NCBI RefSeq assembly: GCF_001613505.1
Contig: NZ_BDCM01000025.1
Coordinates: 62,001 to 126,000 of the forward strand
Length of the DNA stretch: 64,000 nt
Reading direction: 5' to 3'
Origin: Nocardia mikamii NBRC 108933
Lineage (GTDB): Bacteria > Actinomycetota > Actinomycetes > Mycobacteriales > Mycobacteriaceae
The notes below the pieces were generated by a model. The model had not been told where the DNA came from and searched no databases. It saw only the letters and a list, made by a program, of their open reading frames with translations. Numbering within the stretch: the first letter of the stretch is position 1; every line of letters begins with the position of its first letter. Shown one piece after another: positions 44,673-53,238 of the stretch. A program made the translations under genes and the position numbers.

Positions 44673-44873
44673 TCAGCGACCGCCGTGACTGTGCTGACCA
44701 CCGGCCTGCTTGGCCGCGGTCGGCTGCGCCTGGGCGCCCTTGCGCCCCGCTTCGCGCGGATCGGCGGCGTTGCTCCGGCCGAAACTACCCGTGCTCGCCT
44801 GGCCGCCGCGGCGAGCCTGTTCCTCGGTGTCGCTGCGGTTGCCGAACTGTCCGGGATTGTGCTGGTCGGCCAT
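44673..44873 (-). CDS. KGG-type (Con-10-like) small stress protein
   Basis: This 66-residue protein is very hydrophilic. GNRSDTEEQARRGGQAS and DPREAGRKGAQAQ are KGG-like repeats as in the general-stress proteins that resemble fungal Con-10 and B. subtilis GsiB. GGAGG precedes the ATG. It is monocistronic with a strong terminator. Likely made under desiccation or osmotic stress. Confidence 0.8.
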   Translation of the reverse strand: MADQHNPGQFGNRSDTEEQARRGGQASTGSFGRSNAADPREAGRKGAQAQPTAAKQAGGQHSHGGR

Positions 44874-45062
44874 TGCGGACCTCCTTCACAGTAGGGACTT
44901 CTTCGAACGCGGCCGGTGTGCTCTCCGGCCACATCAGAGGCACTACCCGGGGCTCCCCGGTCTATGCAGCGGTATGCCGATGGATTGCGAAGGCACTGGT
45001 GACACACGCAAATATCTTGCGGTGCCGGGCAATTCGGGCACGTCGGCCGACGCCCCCGCCGA

Positions 45063-46253
45063 TCACACGGCCGCGGGATCGAGCACCACCTTCACCATGC
45101 CGTCGGCCTTGCGCTGGAAGTCGTGATACACCCGCGGCGCCTCCGACAGCGGAAGCCGATGAGTGGCAAAGGTTTCCACACCGAGCGGATCACCGTCCCG
45201 CAACAGCGGAAGGATGTCGCCGGCCCATCGCTTGACGTTGGCCTGACCCATCCGCAGCTGAATCTGCTTGTCGAACAGGATGCGCATCGGCAAGGGGTCG
45301 GCCATGCCGCCGTAGACCCCGGACAGCGATATGGTGCCGCCGCGGCGCACGATATCGATCGCGCTGTTCAATGCCGCGAGCCGGTCGATACCGACGGTGT
45401 CCATCAACTTCTGCGACACCATCGCCGGCAGATAGCCGGCCGAGCGCTGGGCGAACTCCGCGACGGGCGATCCGTGGGCCTCCATACCGACCGCGTCGAT
45501 CACGCTGTCGGAGCCCCGTCCGTCGGTGCGGTCGCGGATCACATCCCCGATCGGGGCACCGATCTGTTCCAGGTCGATCACCTCGATACCGCGGTCGGCC
45601 ACCCGGCGCAGTCGTTCCGGCACCCGGTCGACACCGATCACGCGATATCCGCGATGGGCCGCGATCCGGCACGCCATATCCCCGATCGGGCCCAGTCCCA
45701 GCACCACGACCGAGCCTCCGTCGGGCACGCCGGCGTATTCCACCGCCTGCCACGCCGTCGGCAGAACATCGGACAGATACAGGAAGCGGCTGTCGTCGGG
45801 TCCGGCCGGAATCGGGATGTGGGTGAAATCGGCATGCGGGACCCGCAGGTACTGCGCCTGGGCGCCGGGCACCTGCCCGTAGAGCTTGGAATAGCCGAAC
45901 AAGGCTGCGCCGCTGCCGTATTCGCGCACCTGCGTGGTCTCGCACTGCGTCGGCAATCCGGTATCGCACATGACACAGTGCCCGCACGCGATCTGGAACG
46001 GCACCACCACTCGATCGCCCACCGCCAGCGACCGCACGTCCGAACCGACCTCGACCACCACCCCTATCGGTTCGTGGCCGAGCACGTCACCGGCGCTCAT
46101 ATACGGGCCCAGCACCTCGTAGAGGTGCAGATCCGACCCGCACACTCCGGAGGAGGTCACCGCGATGATGGCATCGGTCGGTTCCTCGATCCGCGGGTCG
46201 GGCACCTCGTCCACCGAAACCTTGCGCCGGCCCTGCCATGTCACTGCTTTCAT
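45063..46253 (-). CDS. Zinc-dependent alcohol dehydrogenase, formaldehyde-dehydrogenase-like
   Basis: This 396-residue MDR enzyme has a catalytic zinc site (GVCGSDLHLYE with C near 38, then LGHEPIG) and the structural zinc group CGHCVMCDTGLPTQC around residue 97. The NAD-binding loop VLGLGPIGDMACR lies near residue 185. The length and zinc layout match glutathione-independent formaldehyde dehydrogenase-like enzymes. ATG at 46253 has GAGG 9 nt upstream. It ends near a small stress gene but is not coupled. Confidence 0.88.
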   Translation of the reverse strand: MKAVTWQGRRKVSVDEVPDPRIEEPTDAIIAVTSSGVCGSDLHLYEVLGPYMSAGDVLGHEPIGVVVEVGSDVRSLAVGDRVVVPFQIACGHCVMCDTGLPTQCETTQVREYGSGAALFGYSKLYGQVPGAQAQYLRVPHADFTHIPIPAGPDDSRFLYLSDVLPTAWQAVEYAGVPDGGSVVVLGLGPIGDMACRIAAHRGYRVIGVDRVPERLRRVADRGIEVIDLEQIGAPIGDVIRDRTDGRGSDSVIDAVGMEAHGSPVAEFAQRSAGYLPAMVSQKLMDTVGIDRLAALNSAIDIVRRGGTISLSGVYGGMADPLPMRILFDKQIQLRMGQANVKRWAGDILPLLRDGDPLGVETFATHRLPLSEAPRVYHDFQRKADGMVKVVLDPAAV

Positions 46254-46379
46254 CGTGTCACCTCGATCTGCATCTGTGCTGGATACGGCCACCGTCGGCC
46301 TACCCGCCGCCCGGGTGGCCAAACGAATCCGGCACGCCGCCGGCGGTTTGCCGCGGGCGATTGCGGGCACGCGAAGCAC

Positions 46380-46754
46380 ATGGCTGGAAACGAATCCGAC
46401 GAAGACCTGCTCACCCCGACCGAGGGACTGGATTCCGACGATGTGGGCAACGACGACGGCGACGAGATCGTGGAACCGCCCGACGACTGGTCGGGAGTCG
46501 ACAGCTACGGCATGACGGCCGGCGAACAGCGCACGGAACGCCCGCTGTCCCAACGACTGGCCGAAGAAGAGCCGGATGTGGGGGCTGGGCCTTCCGCGGA
46601 GCCGACGCTGCCGGAATCCGGTGCGACCGAAGGCCTGGATTCGATCCGCACCGGATCACCCGAAGGCGCCAGTGACGCCGAAGCGGTCGAGGAGATCGTG
46701 CGGCGCGAATCCGGCACCGGCGACGACTCCTACTTCCCGCTTCCCGACGAGTAG
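46380..46754 (+). CDS. DUF5709-like acidic protein
   Basis: This 124-residue protein is strongly acidic and mostly disordered. GMTAGEQRTERPLSQRLAEE and EEPDVG are the DUF5709-type core. No function is known; the family is common in actinobacteria. Its stop is only four bases from the stop of the convergent STAS gene. Confidence 0.78.
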   Translation: MAGNESDEDLLTPTEGLDSDDVGNDDGDEIVEPPDDWSGVDSYGMTAGEQRTERPLSQRLAEEEPDVGAGPSAEPTLPESGATEGLDSIRTGSPEGASDAEAVEEIVRRESGTGDDSYFPLPDE

Positions 46755-46758
46755 CGGC

Positions 46759-47226
46759 TCAACCGGGGGTGGCTGCGATCGCGGGACCGGCCGCGTCGTA
46801 CGGCCCGGCCGCGTCGTAGGTGGCGCGGCTGACCGCGCTCACGACCGTCGAATGGATCGGTAGTTGCCGGGTCAGCGCATCCAGCGCGGCGATCCGCATG
46901 ATCGTGTGCGACTGGGTGACCAGGCACAGATGCACGCCCGCGGACCGGTAGTGCTCGGCCTCGCGGGCCAGCATCAGCAGGGCGCGCCAGGACAGGAAGC
47001 TCAGGCAGCTGGTGTCGATCACGACGATGCGCATACCGCTTTCGGCAGCGGAGCGGATGCGCTCTCTCCATCCGGGCATGGTGTAGCTGTCGGCCTCACC
47101 GCGGAACGACAGCACCAGCGCCGGGCCGCGGGTACGCACGACTGCCGACAGGCGCGCCTCGGCGAGGTGAGGTGTGCCGGATTCATCGGCGGTGGGTACG
47201 GGACGTAATTCGGCGCTCGAGCTCAT
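46759..47226 (-). CDS. STAS-domain anti-sigma-factor antagonist, first paralog
   Basis: This 155-residue protein is a STAS (SpoIIAA/RsbV-like) protein. The phosphorylatable serine region is present as DTSCLSFLSWRALL around residues 80-93, after LVLSFRGEADSYTM. In partner-switching circuits such a protein binds an RsbW-type kinase to free a sigma factor, unless phosphorylated on serine. GGAGACC precedes the ATG at 47226. It is paralogous to the STAS gene at 52624-53061, with nearly the same upstream element. Confidence 0.85.
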   Translation of the reverse strand: MSSSAELRPVPTADESGTPHLAEARLSAVVRTRGPALVLSFRGEADSYTMPGWRERIRSAAESGMRIVVIDTSCLSFLSWRALLMLAREAEHYRSAGVHLCLVTQSHTIMRIAALDALTRQLPIHSTVVSAVSRATYDAAGPYDAAGPAIAATPG

Positions 47227-47312
47227 TGAGGTCTCCAACCGGAGCCGAGGGCAACGGGCGCGAGCCCGCTGCGGGCGTCCTACCACATGAAGACCGACCC
47301 GCCCTACCTTCA

Positions 47313-47340
47313 TAACAGAGACGAAGCGGTCTGTACAGCC
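47313..47340 (-). promoter_or_regulatory. Conserved element upstream of STAS gene 1
   Basis: A 28-base stretch matches 26 of 28 bases at 53135-53162. Both lie 74-87 bases before a STAS gene start and read in the same direction. Shared non-coding identity this high is best explained by a common promoter or operator. Read toward the gene it contains GACCGCTTCGTCT. Confidence 0.75.
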
Positions 47341-47395
47341 GAAACGGCGTAAGCCCAGCTCCAGCGCGTGCGCCACCACCGCCGCGGGAACGGAA

Positions 47396-47439
47396 CGAGG
47401 CCCGGACCGGGCGCATGTGCCGCACCGGTCCGGGCCTCG
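47396..47439 (-). terminator. 15-bp hairpin terminator
   Basis: CGAGGCCCGGACCGG and its complement surround a 14-base loop. It lies 25 bases after the CsbD gene stop on the minus strand. Confidence 0.8.
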
Positions 47440-47463
47440 CGACGAGGTTTATCCCGGACGAGA

Positions 47464-47637
47464 TCAGTGGTCGAAGGCGTCCTTGACCTTCTCGCCCGCG
47501 TCCTTCAGGTTCGACTTGGTCTGATCGGCCTTGCCCTCGTTCTTCTTGTCGGGATCGCCCGTGGCCGCGCCGAGCTTCTCCTTCGCCTGACCGGCGGCGT
47601 CCTCGAGCTTGTTCTTGGCCTTATCGATGGCACTCAT
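47464..47637 (-). CDS. CsbD-family general-stress protein
   Basis: This 57-residue protein begins MSAIDKAKNKLEDAAGQAKE and continues with KLGAATGDPDKKNEGKADQT, the CsbD pattern of Lys/Ala/Asp helices. CsbD is part of the sigma-B-type stress regulon of B. subtilis. GGAAGGAGC precedes the ATG. This gene lies near STAS partner-switch genes. Confidence 0.9.
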   Translation of the reverse strand: MSAIDKAKNKLEDAAGQAKEKLGAATGDPDKKNEGKADQTKSNLKDAGEKVKDAFDH

Positions 47638-47821
47638 ACCGTGCTCCTTCCGAATTGCCGGACCACCCGCACGATGCGGGTCGCATCGGAGCGATAACCC
47701 CGCAGATCCGGGTCAAACCTGCGGCCGGCCGTGACGAAGATCCACGCCGAACACCGTTTGTCGAGGCGGCGAACGGTTATCCTCCGACCGTGCCTCTGCC
47801 GGTCGTGGTGGGAGAGTGAAA

Positions 47822-48418
47822 ATGCTGCGTACTACCTTCGCGGTGCTACGAGCCGGGCGGGTCGCGCCTTGGACGCGTTCGCCGTTGATGCGCCGTGCCG
47901 ACCGCCTCGAGCAGGCGCTGCGACTCGCACTGGTCATGAGCGCGCTGGCCGCGGTGCTGCTGGCCGTCGTCGCCGGCACCGCGCAGTACCGGGCCGAACT
48001 CGCCGCCATCCACGCCGACAACGCCACGAAAACGGCTGTGACAGCCGAGGTTACGAGCGATCCGATCCGGATGCCGGCGCCCAACGGCATGTTCGCCGAT
48101 CAGCTCCGCGCCGAGGCGCAGTGGAACCGGGACGGGCATCCCGGCCAGGCGATGGTCGACGTCGACGGCACCACGCATCGCGGCGACCGAATCCCGTTGT
48201 GGCTCACCGGTCCCGGCGATCCCACCACACCTCCGGTCGCCGACGACGCCGCCGTCGCCAAGGGCATCGCCACCGGCACCGCCGCCCTGCTCGCCTGCTG
48301 GGCACTGGCCTACGGGCTGGCCCGATGCGCCGGTTACGCCCTGGACCGGCGCCGGGCCGGCGAGTGGGAACGCGAATGGCGGCAGATCAGCCCGCAGGTG
48401 GGACACGGCCACTCCTGA
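47822..48418 (+). CDS. Rv1733c-like two-helix membrane protein
   Basis: This 198-residue protein has two membrane helices (about 36-54 and 155-175) around a periplasmic loop, as in mycobacterial Rv1733c, a dormancy-induced membrane antigen. The short motif VDGTTHRGDRIPLWL lies in the loop. ATG 47822 has GGGAG upstream; GTG 47816 is in frame and equally possible. Function is unknown. Confidence 0.8.
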   Translation: MLRTTFAVLRAGRVAPWTRSPLMRRADRLEQALRLALVMSALAAVLLAVVAGTAQYRAELAAIHADNATKTAVTAEVTSDPIRMPAPNGMFADQLRAEAQWNRDGHPGQAMVDVDGTTHRGDRIPLWLTGPGDPTTPPVADDAAVAKGIATGTAALLACWALAYGLARCAGYALDRRRAGEWEREWRQISPQVGHGHS

Positions 48419-48443
48419 TCGGCCACGTCGATGGGCCGGCGCC

Positions 48444-48647
48444 TCAATCCGGCAGGCGTCGCATCTCGATCAGCGTCAGCCCCAAAGCGTCGATGCGCGC
48501 CAGCACGCTGCGCATCGCGGTGTAGTCCTCGAGCGGGCCGAACAGCGTGGTGGTACCGGGCGCGGCCACGGTACTGCGGGCCAGTTCGGGAAATTCGGCG
48601 CAGATGTCGCCGGACAACTCGCCGTCGACGGAGAATTCGTAGCGCAC
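48444..48647 (-). CDS. Small hypothetical protein
   Basis: This 67-residue protein begins MRYEFSVDGELSG and has the short pattern LFGPLEDYTAMRSVLARIDALG. It looks like a small alpha/beta protein found often in actinobacteria, for which I recall no function. GTG start with GAGAGG upstream. It is 25 bases after the convergent Rv1733c-like gene. Confidence 0.65.
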   Translation of the reverse strand: MRYEFSVDGELSGDICAEFPELARSTVAAPGTTTLFGPLEDYTAMRSVLARIDALGLTLIEMRRLPD

Positions 48648-48680
48648 CGCACCGCCTCTCGATCACCGGCGCCGTACGGC

Positions 48681-49055
48681 TCAGGCCAGGGCTCGGCTCT
48701 TCAGCTGCTCGAATTCCTGTGCGGTGATCGTGCCCTCGTCGAGTAGTCGTTTGGCATCGGCGATCTGGGTGGCCGAATTGGTTCCGGCCACGTCCTTGAT
48801 GTAGGCGTGCTGTGCCTGCTCGGCCTCTTTCGCCGCCCGCGCCGACCGCTGCGCCATACCACCGCCGCGCACGATCAGATACACCAGCGAGGTGAGCAGC
48901 GGCAGCACGAACAGGAACACCACCCACACCGCCTTCACCCAGCCCGAGGTGCCGCGATCCCGGAACAGATCGGTGAAGATCCAGAACAGCAGCACCAGAT
49001 ACGCGGCGAACGCGAAACTCATGATGATCAGCCAGAACACATCCCACACGGGCAT
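48681..49055 (-). CDS. PLDc_N / SHOCT membrane protein
   Basis: This 124-residue protein has two membrane helices (WDVFWLIIMSFAFAAYLVLL and WVKAVWVVFLFVLPLLTSLV) as in phospholipase-D-type N-terminal regions, and a C-terminal SHOCT domain (ADAKRLLDEGTITAQEFEQL). These proteins appear in many actinobacteria as small envelope or stress proteins. GAGGAG precedes ATG 49055. Its function is unknown. Confidence 0.8.
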   Translation of the reverse strand: MPVWDVFWLIIMSFAFAAYLVLLFWIFTDLFRDRGTSGWVKAVWVVFLFVLPLLTSLVYLIVRGGGMAQRSARAAKEAEQAQHAYIKDVAGTNSATQIADAKRLLDEGTITAQEFEQLKSRALA

Positions 49056-49230
49056 GACGTCTCCTCGATGACAGCGTCCGGCTTCCTCCGAACGGCTTCC
49101 CGCCACCGCATGCTCCCGGCCCGGGCAGCGGCAACCGCGGTACGCCGACAAGTTCACGCCCCGGCCCCGGGTGGCGCTTCACCCGTTGCGGGTGAGCTTG
49201 CGAAGGCGCCACCGCATTCCCCGGTCGACG

Positions 49231-51183
49231 CTATCGGCGCCGCCCGCTCAGGTAGTCGGAGACCACCGCCGCGCCCAGGCCGTCGAGATCCGGGGCGATG
49301 ACCCGGCCGCCGCTGCGGCGGGCCATCAGATCGACGAATGCTGCGAGCCTGGGGTTTTCGCCGAGGATGAATACCGAGACCGAGGCGCCGAGTTTCGCGA
49401 GGGCGTCGACCTGGGCCATGGTGACCGCGAGGGTTCGGGGGTCGGGTGGCCAGTTGAAGTACGAGCTGCCGTCGGGCTCCAGGTGGGCCGTGGGTTCGCC
49501 GTCGGTCACCACCAGCACCACCGGGACCGCGTCGGGGTGGCGGCGCAGGTGGCGGGCGGCGAGCAACAGGGCGTGATGCAGGTTGGTGCCCTGTTCCCAC
49601 ACCGCTTCCAGGCCGGTCAGCTCCGCGATGTCGACGGTGGTGGCGTGGCGGCCGAACGTCACGACTTCCAGGGCGTCGGAACGGAATCGGGTACTGATCA
49701 ACTGGTGCAGGGCCAGCGCGGTCCGCTTCATCGGCAGCCAGCGCCCGTCCTGCACCATCGACCACGACGTGTCGACGCACAGGGCCACCGCCGCGCGAGA
49801 CCGCTGATCGGTCTCGGTGATCTCGACATCCGACACCGACAGCGACACCCGGCGGCTGCCGGTCGACGCCGACCGAAGGACCGCGTTGCGCACGGTTTTC
49901 GACACATCCCACGGCTCGGTGTCGCCGAAGAGCCACGGCCGCGTCGCGCCCGTCGGTTCGCCGGCCGACCCCGCGGTCACCGTCTGGCGCTGTCCGCGCT
50001 GAGCCCGCAGCCGCCCGACCACATCGCGCAGCGCCACCTCGCCGAGACGGCGTAACGCCTTGGGCGTCAAGCGAAGCGACCCGTCGGGGGCGCGTTCGAA
50101 CAGGCCCTGGCGACGCAGTTCGCGTTCCAGTTCGGCCAGGCGGGCGGCATCGACGGCGGCGTCGGCGCCGAGCTGGCGGGTGAGGGCGTCGAGGTCGATA
50201 TCCTCGAGCCGGGCGCCGGGATAGGACTGGCCGAGTTGTTCGGCCAGCGCGTCCATTTCGGCCAGATCCTGCATCGCCTGTGCGCCCTCGCCGAGACCGA
50301 GCGGGTCCTGACCGCGGAACCGCTGCCCCGAATCCCAATCCTCGCCGGGGCGCAGTGCACGCAACGCGGCATCGAGTGCCGAAACCTGTTCGGCGATACG
50401 CGGATCGCCGAAGGCCTGGCCGATCAGTTCGCTCAACTCCGCCTGCTGCTGCGGCGAGAGCGAATTCATCATCCGCTGCGCGGCGGCCGCGCGGGCGGCC
50501 AGCGCGTCGATCAATTCCTCGGTGTTGCGGGGGTTTTCGGGAAAGAACTCGCCGTGTTCGGCCATGAACTCGGCGAACTGCTGCTCGGTGTTCTCACCGC
50601 GGGCGTGGGCGGCGAGCAGCTGGTTCAGATCCGACATCATCTGCCGCACCCGCTCGACATCCTCGGGCGTGGCGTTCTCGAGCGCTTGCTTCATGCCCTG
50701 GAAGCGGGAGTCGAGCAGTTCGCGGCCGAGCAGTTCTCGTATCTGCTCGTAGTTGGCACGGCCCGTCTCCGAGCGCCACTGATAGTCGGCGAGTTCGGTC
50801 ACCGCGGCGGCGGTGCTCGACGGCAGCGCGTCGAGTTCGGCCTCGGCGAAGCGGGCATCGTCGGAAGGGTCGGGGAACAGTGCGGTGCGTTCGGCCTCCA
50901 ACGCCTGGTCGAGCAGTTCGCGCACCTGTTGCAGGGTGCCGTCGAGGCGGTGCTGCCGGGTGAGCTCGGCACGGCGCTGCCACAACCGCCGGGTCAGCTC
51001 GTCCAGGCCGGGCGTGCGGCCGGTGCCGCGGCGCAGCAGCTCCTCCAGGGCGGTGCGCGGGGAGCTGCCGTCCATCACGTCGCGGCCGATGAGGTCCAGC
51101 GCCTCGCGCAGATCGACCGGCGGCGCCAGCGGGTCGGGACCGTCGTGATAGGGCCCGTAGGAGTAGCGGTCGGGGGTTGTCAT
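49231..51183 (-). CDS. VWA-domain protein, ChlD-like partner (Rv0959-like)
   Basis: This 650-residue protein has a C-terminal von Willebrand A domain with the metal-dependent adhesion motif CVDTSWSM (about residue 472) and the later TDGEPT. The N-terminal 450 residues are charged and helix-rich (QQQ- and E-rich), as in mycobacterial Rv0959. Together with its AAA partner it forms a MoxR/ChlI-ChlD type complex that likely acts as a chaperone or metal-insertion machine. Its start overlaps the stop of the AAA gene (ATGA). Confidence 0.88.
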   Translation of the reverse strand: MTTPDRYSYGPYHDGPDPLAPPVDLREALDLIGRDVMDGSSPRTALEELLRRGTGRTPGLDELTRRLWQRRAELTRQHRLDGTLQQVRELLDQALEAERTALFPDPSDDARFAEAELDALPSSTAAAVTELADYQWRSETGRANYEQIRELLGRELLDSRFQGMKQALENATPEDVERVRQMMSDLNQLLAAHARGENTEQQFAEFMAEHGEFFPENPRNTEELIDALAARAAAAQRMMNSLSPQQQAELSELIGQAFGDPRIAEQVSALDAALRALRPGEDWDSGQRFRGQDPLGLGEGAQAMQDLAEMDALAEQLGQSYPGARLEDIDLDALTRQLGADAAVDAARLAELERELRRQGLFERAPDGSLRLTPKALRRLGEVALRDVVGRLRAQRGQRQTVTAGSAGEPTGATRPWLFGDTEPWDVSKTVRNAVLRSASTGSRRVSLSVSDVEITETDQRSRAAVALCVDTSWSMVQDGRWLPMKRTALALHQLISTRFRSDALEVVTFGRHATTVDIAELTGLEAVWEQGTNLHHALLLAARHLRRHPDAVPVVLVVTDGEPTAHLEPDGSSYFNWPPDPRTLAVTMAQVDALAKLGASVSVFILGENPRLAAFVDLMARRSGGRVIAPDLDGLGAAVVSDYLSGRRR

Positions 51184-52574
51184 GAGCCGTAGGTCGCCGT
51201 GCCGTCGTCGGAGTCCTTGGCCAGCTGGCGGCTCAAATACAGTGACTCCAGAGCGAATTCGACGGTCGCGGCGATCCGTGCCGGCGAATCGGTGGACTCG
51301 GCGCCGAGCCGCTCGGCCACCCGCGCCAGCACCGGCAGCTCGGGCAGCGCCGACAGCACCTCCTGGCCAGGCACCCGCTCGCCGGTGGTGACCGGATGGC
51401 CCGCGTTCACCGCCTCGGCCAGCGGCCGCAGATCCACCCCGGCCAGGCGCCGGCGGGCGGTCTCGGCGAAAGCGCGGCGCAACAGATGGGTGAGATGCTC
51501 GGTCTCGCGTCCCTCCTCACCGGATTCGAATTCCACCTTGCCGCGCAGCACCGCGGGCACCGATTCCAGATCCACCGGGCGGGCGACGGCGGGATGTTCA
51601 CCGGTCAGCGCGGTCCGGCGCAGTGCGGCCGCAGCCACGGTCTCGGCCGCCGCCACCGCGAAGCGCGCCGAGACGCCGGAGCGTTGATCGACCGCCGGTG
51701 ACTCCCGCAACTGGCGTACGAAGCGCGCGAGCACCTCGAGCAGTGGATCGCCGACCTCGGCGACCAGATCGGCCTCCTGGCGCACCAGCGCGGTCTCGGC
51801 CTCCACGTCGAGCGGATAGTGGGTGCGGATCTCGGCGCCGAACCGGTCCTTCAGCGGCGTGATGATGCGGCCGCGGTTGGTGTAGTCCTCCGGGTTGGCG
51901 GTGGCGACCAGCAGCACATCCAGCGGTAGCCGCAGCGTATAGCCGCGCACCTGGATATCGCGTTCCTCCATGACGTTCAGCAGCGCGACCTGGATCCGTT
52001 CGGCGAGGTCGGGCAGTTCGTTGATGGCGACGATGCCGCGATGGGCGCGCGGAACCAGCCCGAAGTGGATGGTCTCCGGATCGCCCAGACTGCGGCCCTC
52101 GGCCACCTTCACCGGGTCGACGTCGCCGATGAGGTCGCCGACCGAGGTGTCGGGTGTGGCGAGCTTCTCGGCATAGCGCTCGCTGCGGTGCCGCCACGCC
52201 ACCGGCAGGTCGTCGCCCAGTTCGGCCGCGAGCCGCCGGCCCGCCGGGCTGATCGGCGCCAGCGGATGTTCGCCGAGTTCGGCGCCGTCGATCACCGGCG
52301 TCCATTCGTCGAGCAACCCCACCAGGGTGCGCAGCAACCGGGTTTTGCCCTGGCCGCGCTCGCCGAGCAGCACCACATCGTGCCCGGCGAGCAGCGCCCG
52401 CTCCAATTGCGGGACGACGGTGCGGTCGAAGCCGACGATGCCGGGCCACGGATCGGTCCCGGATCGCAATGCGGCGAGGAGATTCTCGCGGATTTCGGAT
52501 TTCACTCCGCGCGGCTGATAACCGGCGGCGCGCAGTTCGCCCGCGGTGGCGGGCAGATGCTGAGGAACACTCAC
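51180..52574 (-). CDS. AAA ATPase, ChlI/MoxR-like (Rv0958-like)
   Basis: This protein has about 464 residues. Walker A is GERGQGKTRLL (about residue 70), Walker B is RGIVAINELPDLA (about 180), and the sensor region ATANPEDYTNRGRIITPL follows (about 225). It is related to magnesium-chelatase ChlI/MoxR ATPases. The GTG at 52574 fits the length of mycobacterial Rv0958; a TTG at 52610 is also open. It couples to the VWA gene, and the pair is conserved across Mycobacteriales. Confidence 0.87.
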   Translation of the reverse strand: MSVPQHLPATAGELRAAGYQPRGVKSEIRENLLAALRSGTDPWPGIVGFDRTVVPQLERALLAGHDVVLLGERGQGKTRLLRTLVGLLDEWTPVIDGAELGEHPLAPISPAGRRLAAELGDDLPVAWRHRSERYAEKLATPDTSVGDLIGDVDPVKVAEGRSLGDPETIHFGLVPRAHRGIVAINELPDLAERIQVALLNVMEERDIQVRGYTLRLPLDVLLVATANPEDYTNRGRIITPLKDRFGAEIRTHYPLDVEAETALVRQEADLVAEVGDPLLEVLARFVRQLRESPAVDQRSGVSARFAVAAAETVAAAALRRTALTGEHPAVARPVDLESVPAVLRGKVEFESGEEGRETEHLTHLLRRAFAETARRRLAGVDLRPLAEAVNAGHPVTTGERVPGQEVLSALPELPVLARVAERLGAESTDSPARIAATVEFALESLYLSRQLAKDSDDGTATYGS

Positions 52575-52623
52575 CCCAGCGACGCTACGACGATCTTGCG
52601 GCTCCGACAACGATTGCGTCGGC

Positions 52624-53061
52624 TCACTTCGCGTCGGCGGGTGGGGCGGGCAGGTTGCTCAGGGCGCCGACAACGGTGGTGTGAATGGCCAACTCCGCGG
52701 TCAGCGGATCCACCGCCGCCATCCGCGCGATCGTCGGCGTGCGGCTGACCAGGCATATCTCGACGCCACGTGCACGCTGGTCGGCGGCTTCCTCGGCCAC
52801 TACCACCAGGGCGCGCCAGCCCAGGAAGCCGAGCCCGCCGGTATCGACGACCAGTGGCCCGCCGTGGGCCGCGGCCAGCGCCGCGCCCTCGTGGATGAGA
52901 CGTCGCCAATCATCGAGAGTGCACGCATCGGCCTCCCCGCGCACCGACAGGACGACCGCGGCCCCGTGGGTGCGCATGACCGCGCTGAGCCGGGCCTCGG
53001 CGCGGCCCGGGACGGGAAGTGAACGGTGATGACCGATTCGGAATGTGGCGTTCGTCTTCAT
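52624..53061 (-). CDS. STAS-domain protein, second paralog lacking the phosphorylatable serine
   Basis: This 145-residue STAS protein is clearly related to that at 46759-47226 (RLSAV[VM]RT, then [FV]RGEAD, then LGFLGWRALV). The key region reads DTGGLGFLGWRAL: the serines of the first paralog (DTSCLSFLSWRAL) are all glycine. Thus it cannot be phosphorylated there and may be a permanently active antagonist, or have lost that function. GGGAG precedes the ATG. It carries the same upstream element as the first paralog. Confidence 0.83.
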   Translation of the reverse strand: MKTNATFRIGHHRSLPVPGRAEARLSAVMRTHGAAVVLSVRGEADACTLDDWRRLIHEGAALAAAHGGPLVVDTGGLGFLGWRALVVVAEEAADQRARGVEICLVSRTPTIARMAAVDPLTAELAIHTTVVGALSNLPAPPADAK

Positions 53062-53134
53062 GTGCGATCTCCCAGGCGAAAATCGACATGTGTATTGCCC
53101 CCGCTTCTCGAGGCAAATCCCACTCTCACCTTTC

Positions 53135-53162
53135 TAACAAAGACGAAGCGGTCTGTATAGCC
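53135..53162 (-). promoter_or_regulatory. Conserved element upstream of STAS gene 2
   Basis: This 28-base element differs at two of 28 positions from that at 47313-47340 (AACAAAG versus AACAGAG, and GTATAG versus GTACAG). It lies 74 bases before the second STAS gene, in the same orientation, so the two genes are probably controlled by the same factor. Confidence 0.75.
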
Positions 53163-53238
53163 CGCCGGTATACGGTTGCGGCCCGCGTGACTGGGTAGCC
53201 GGGAATCGACTGTCCCACGCACGTGAGGAGCCCCCGCA

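Noticed and set aside
44261..45007. 248-codon minus-strand frame upstream of the sigma gene
   Set aside because: It crosses the terminator and the KGG gene in another frame, has no ribosome site and looks random.
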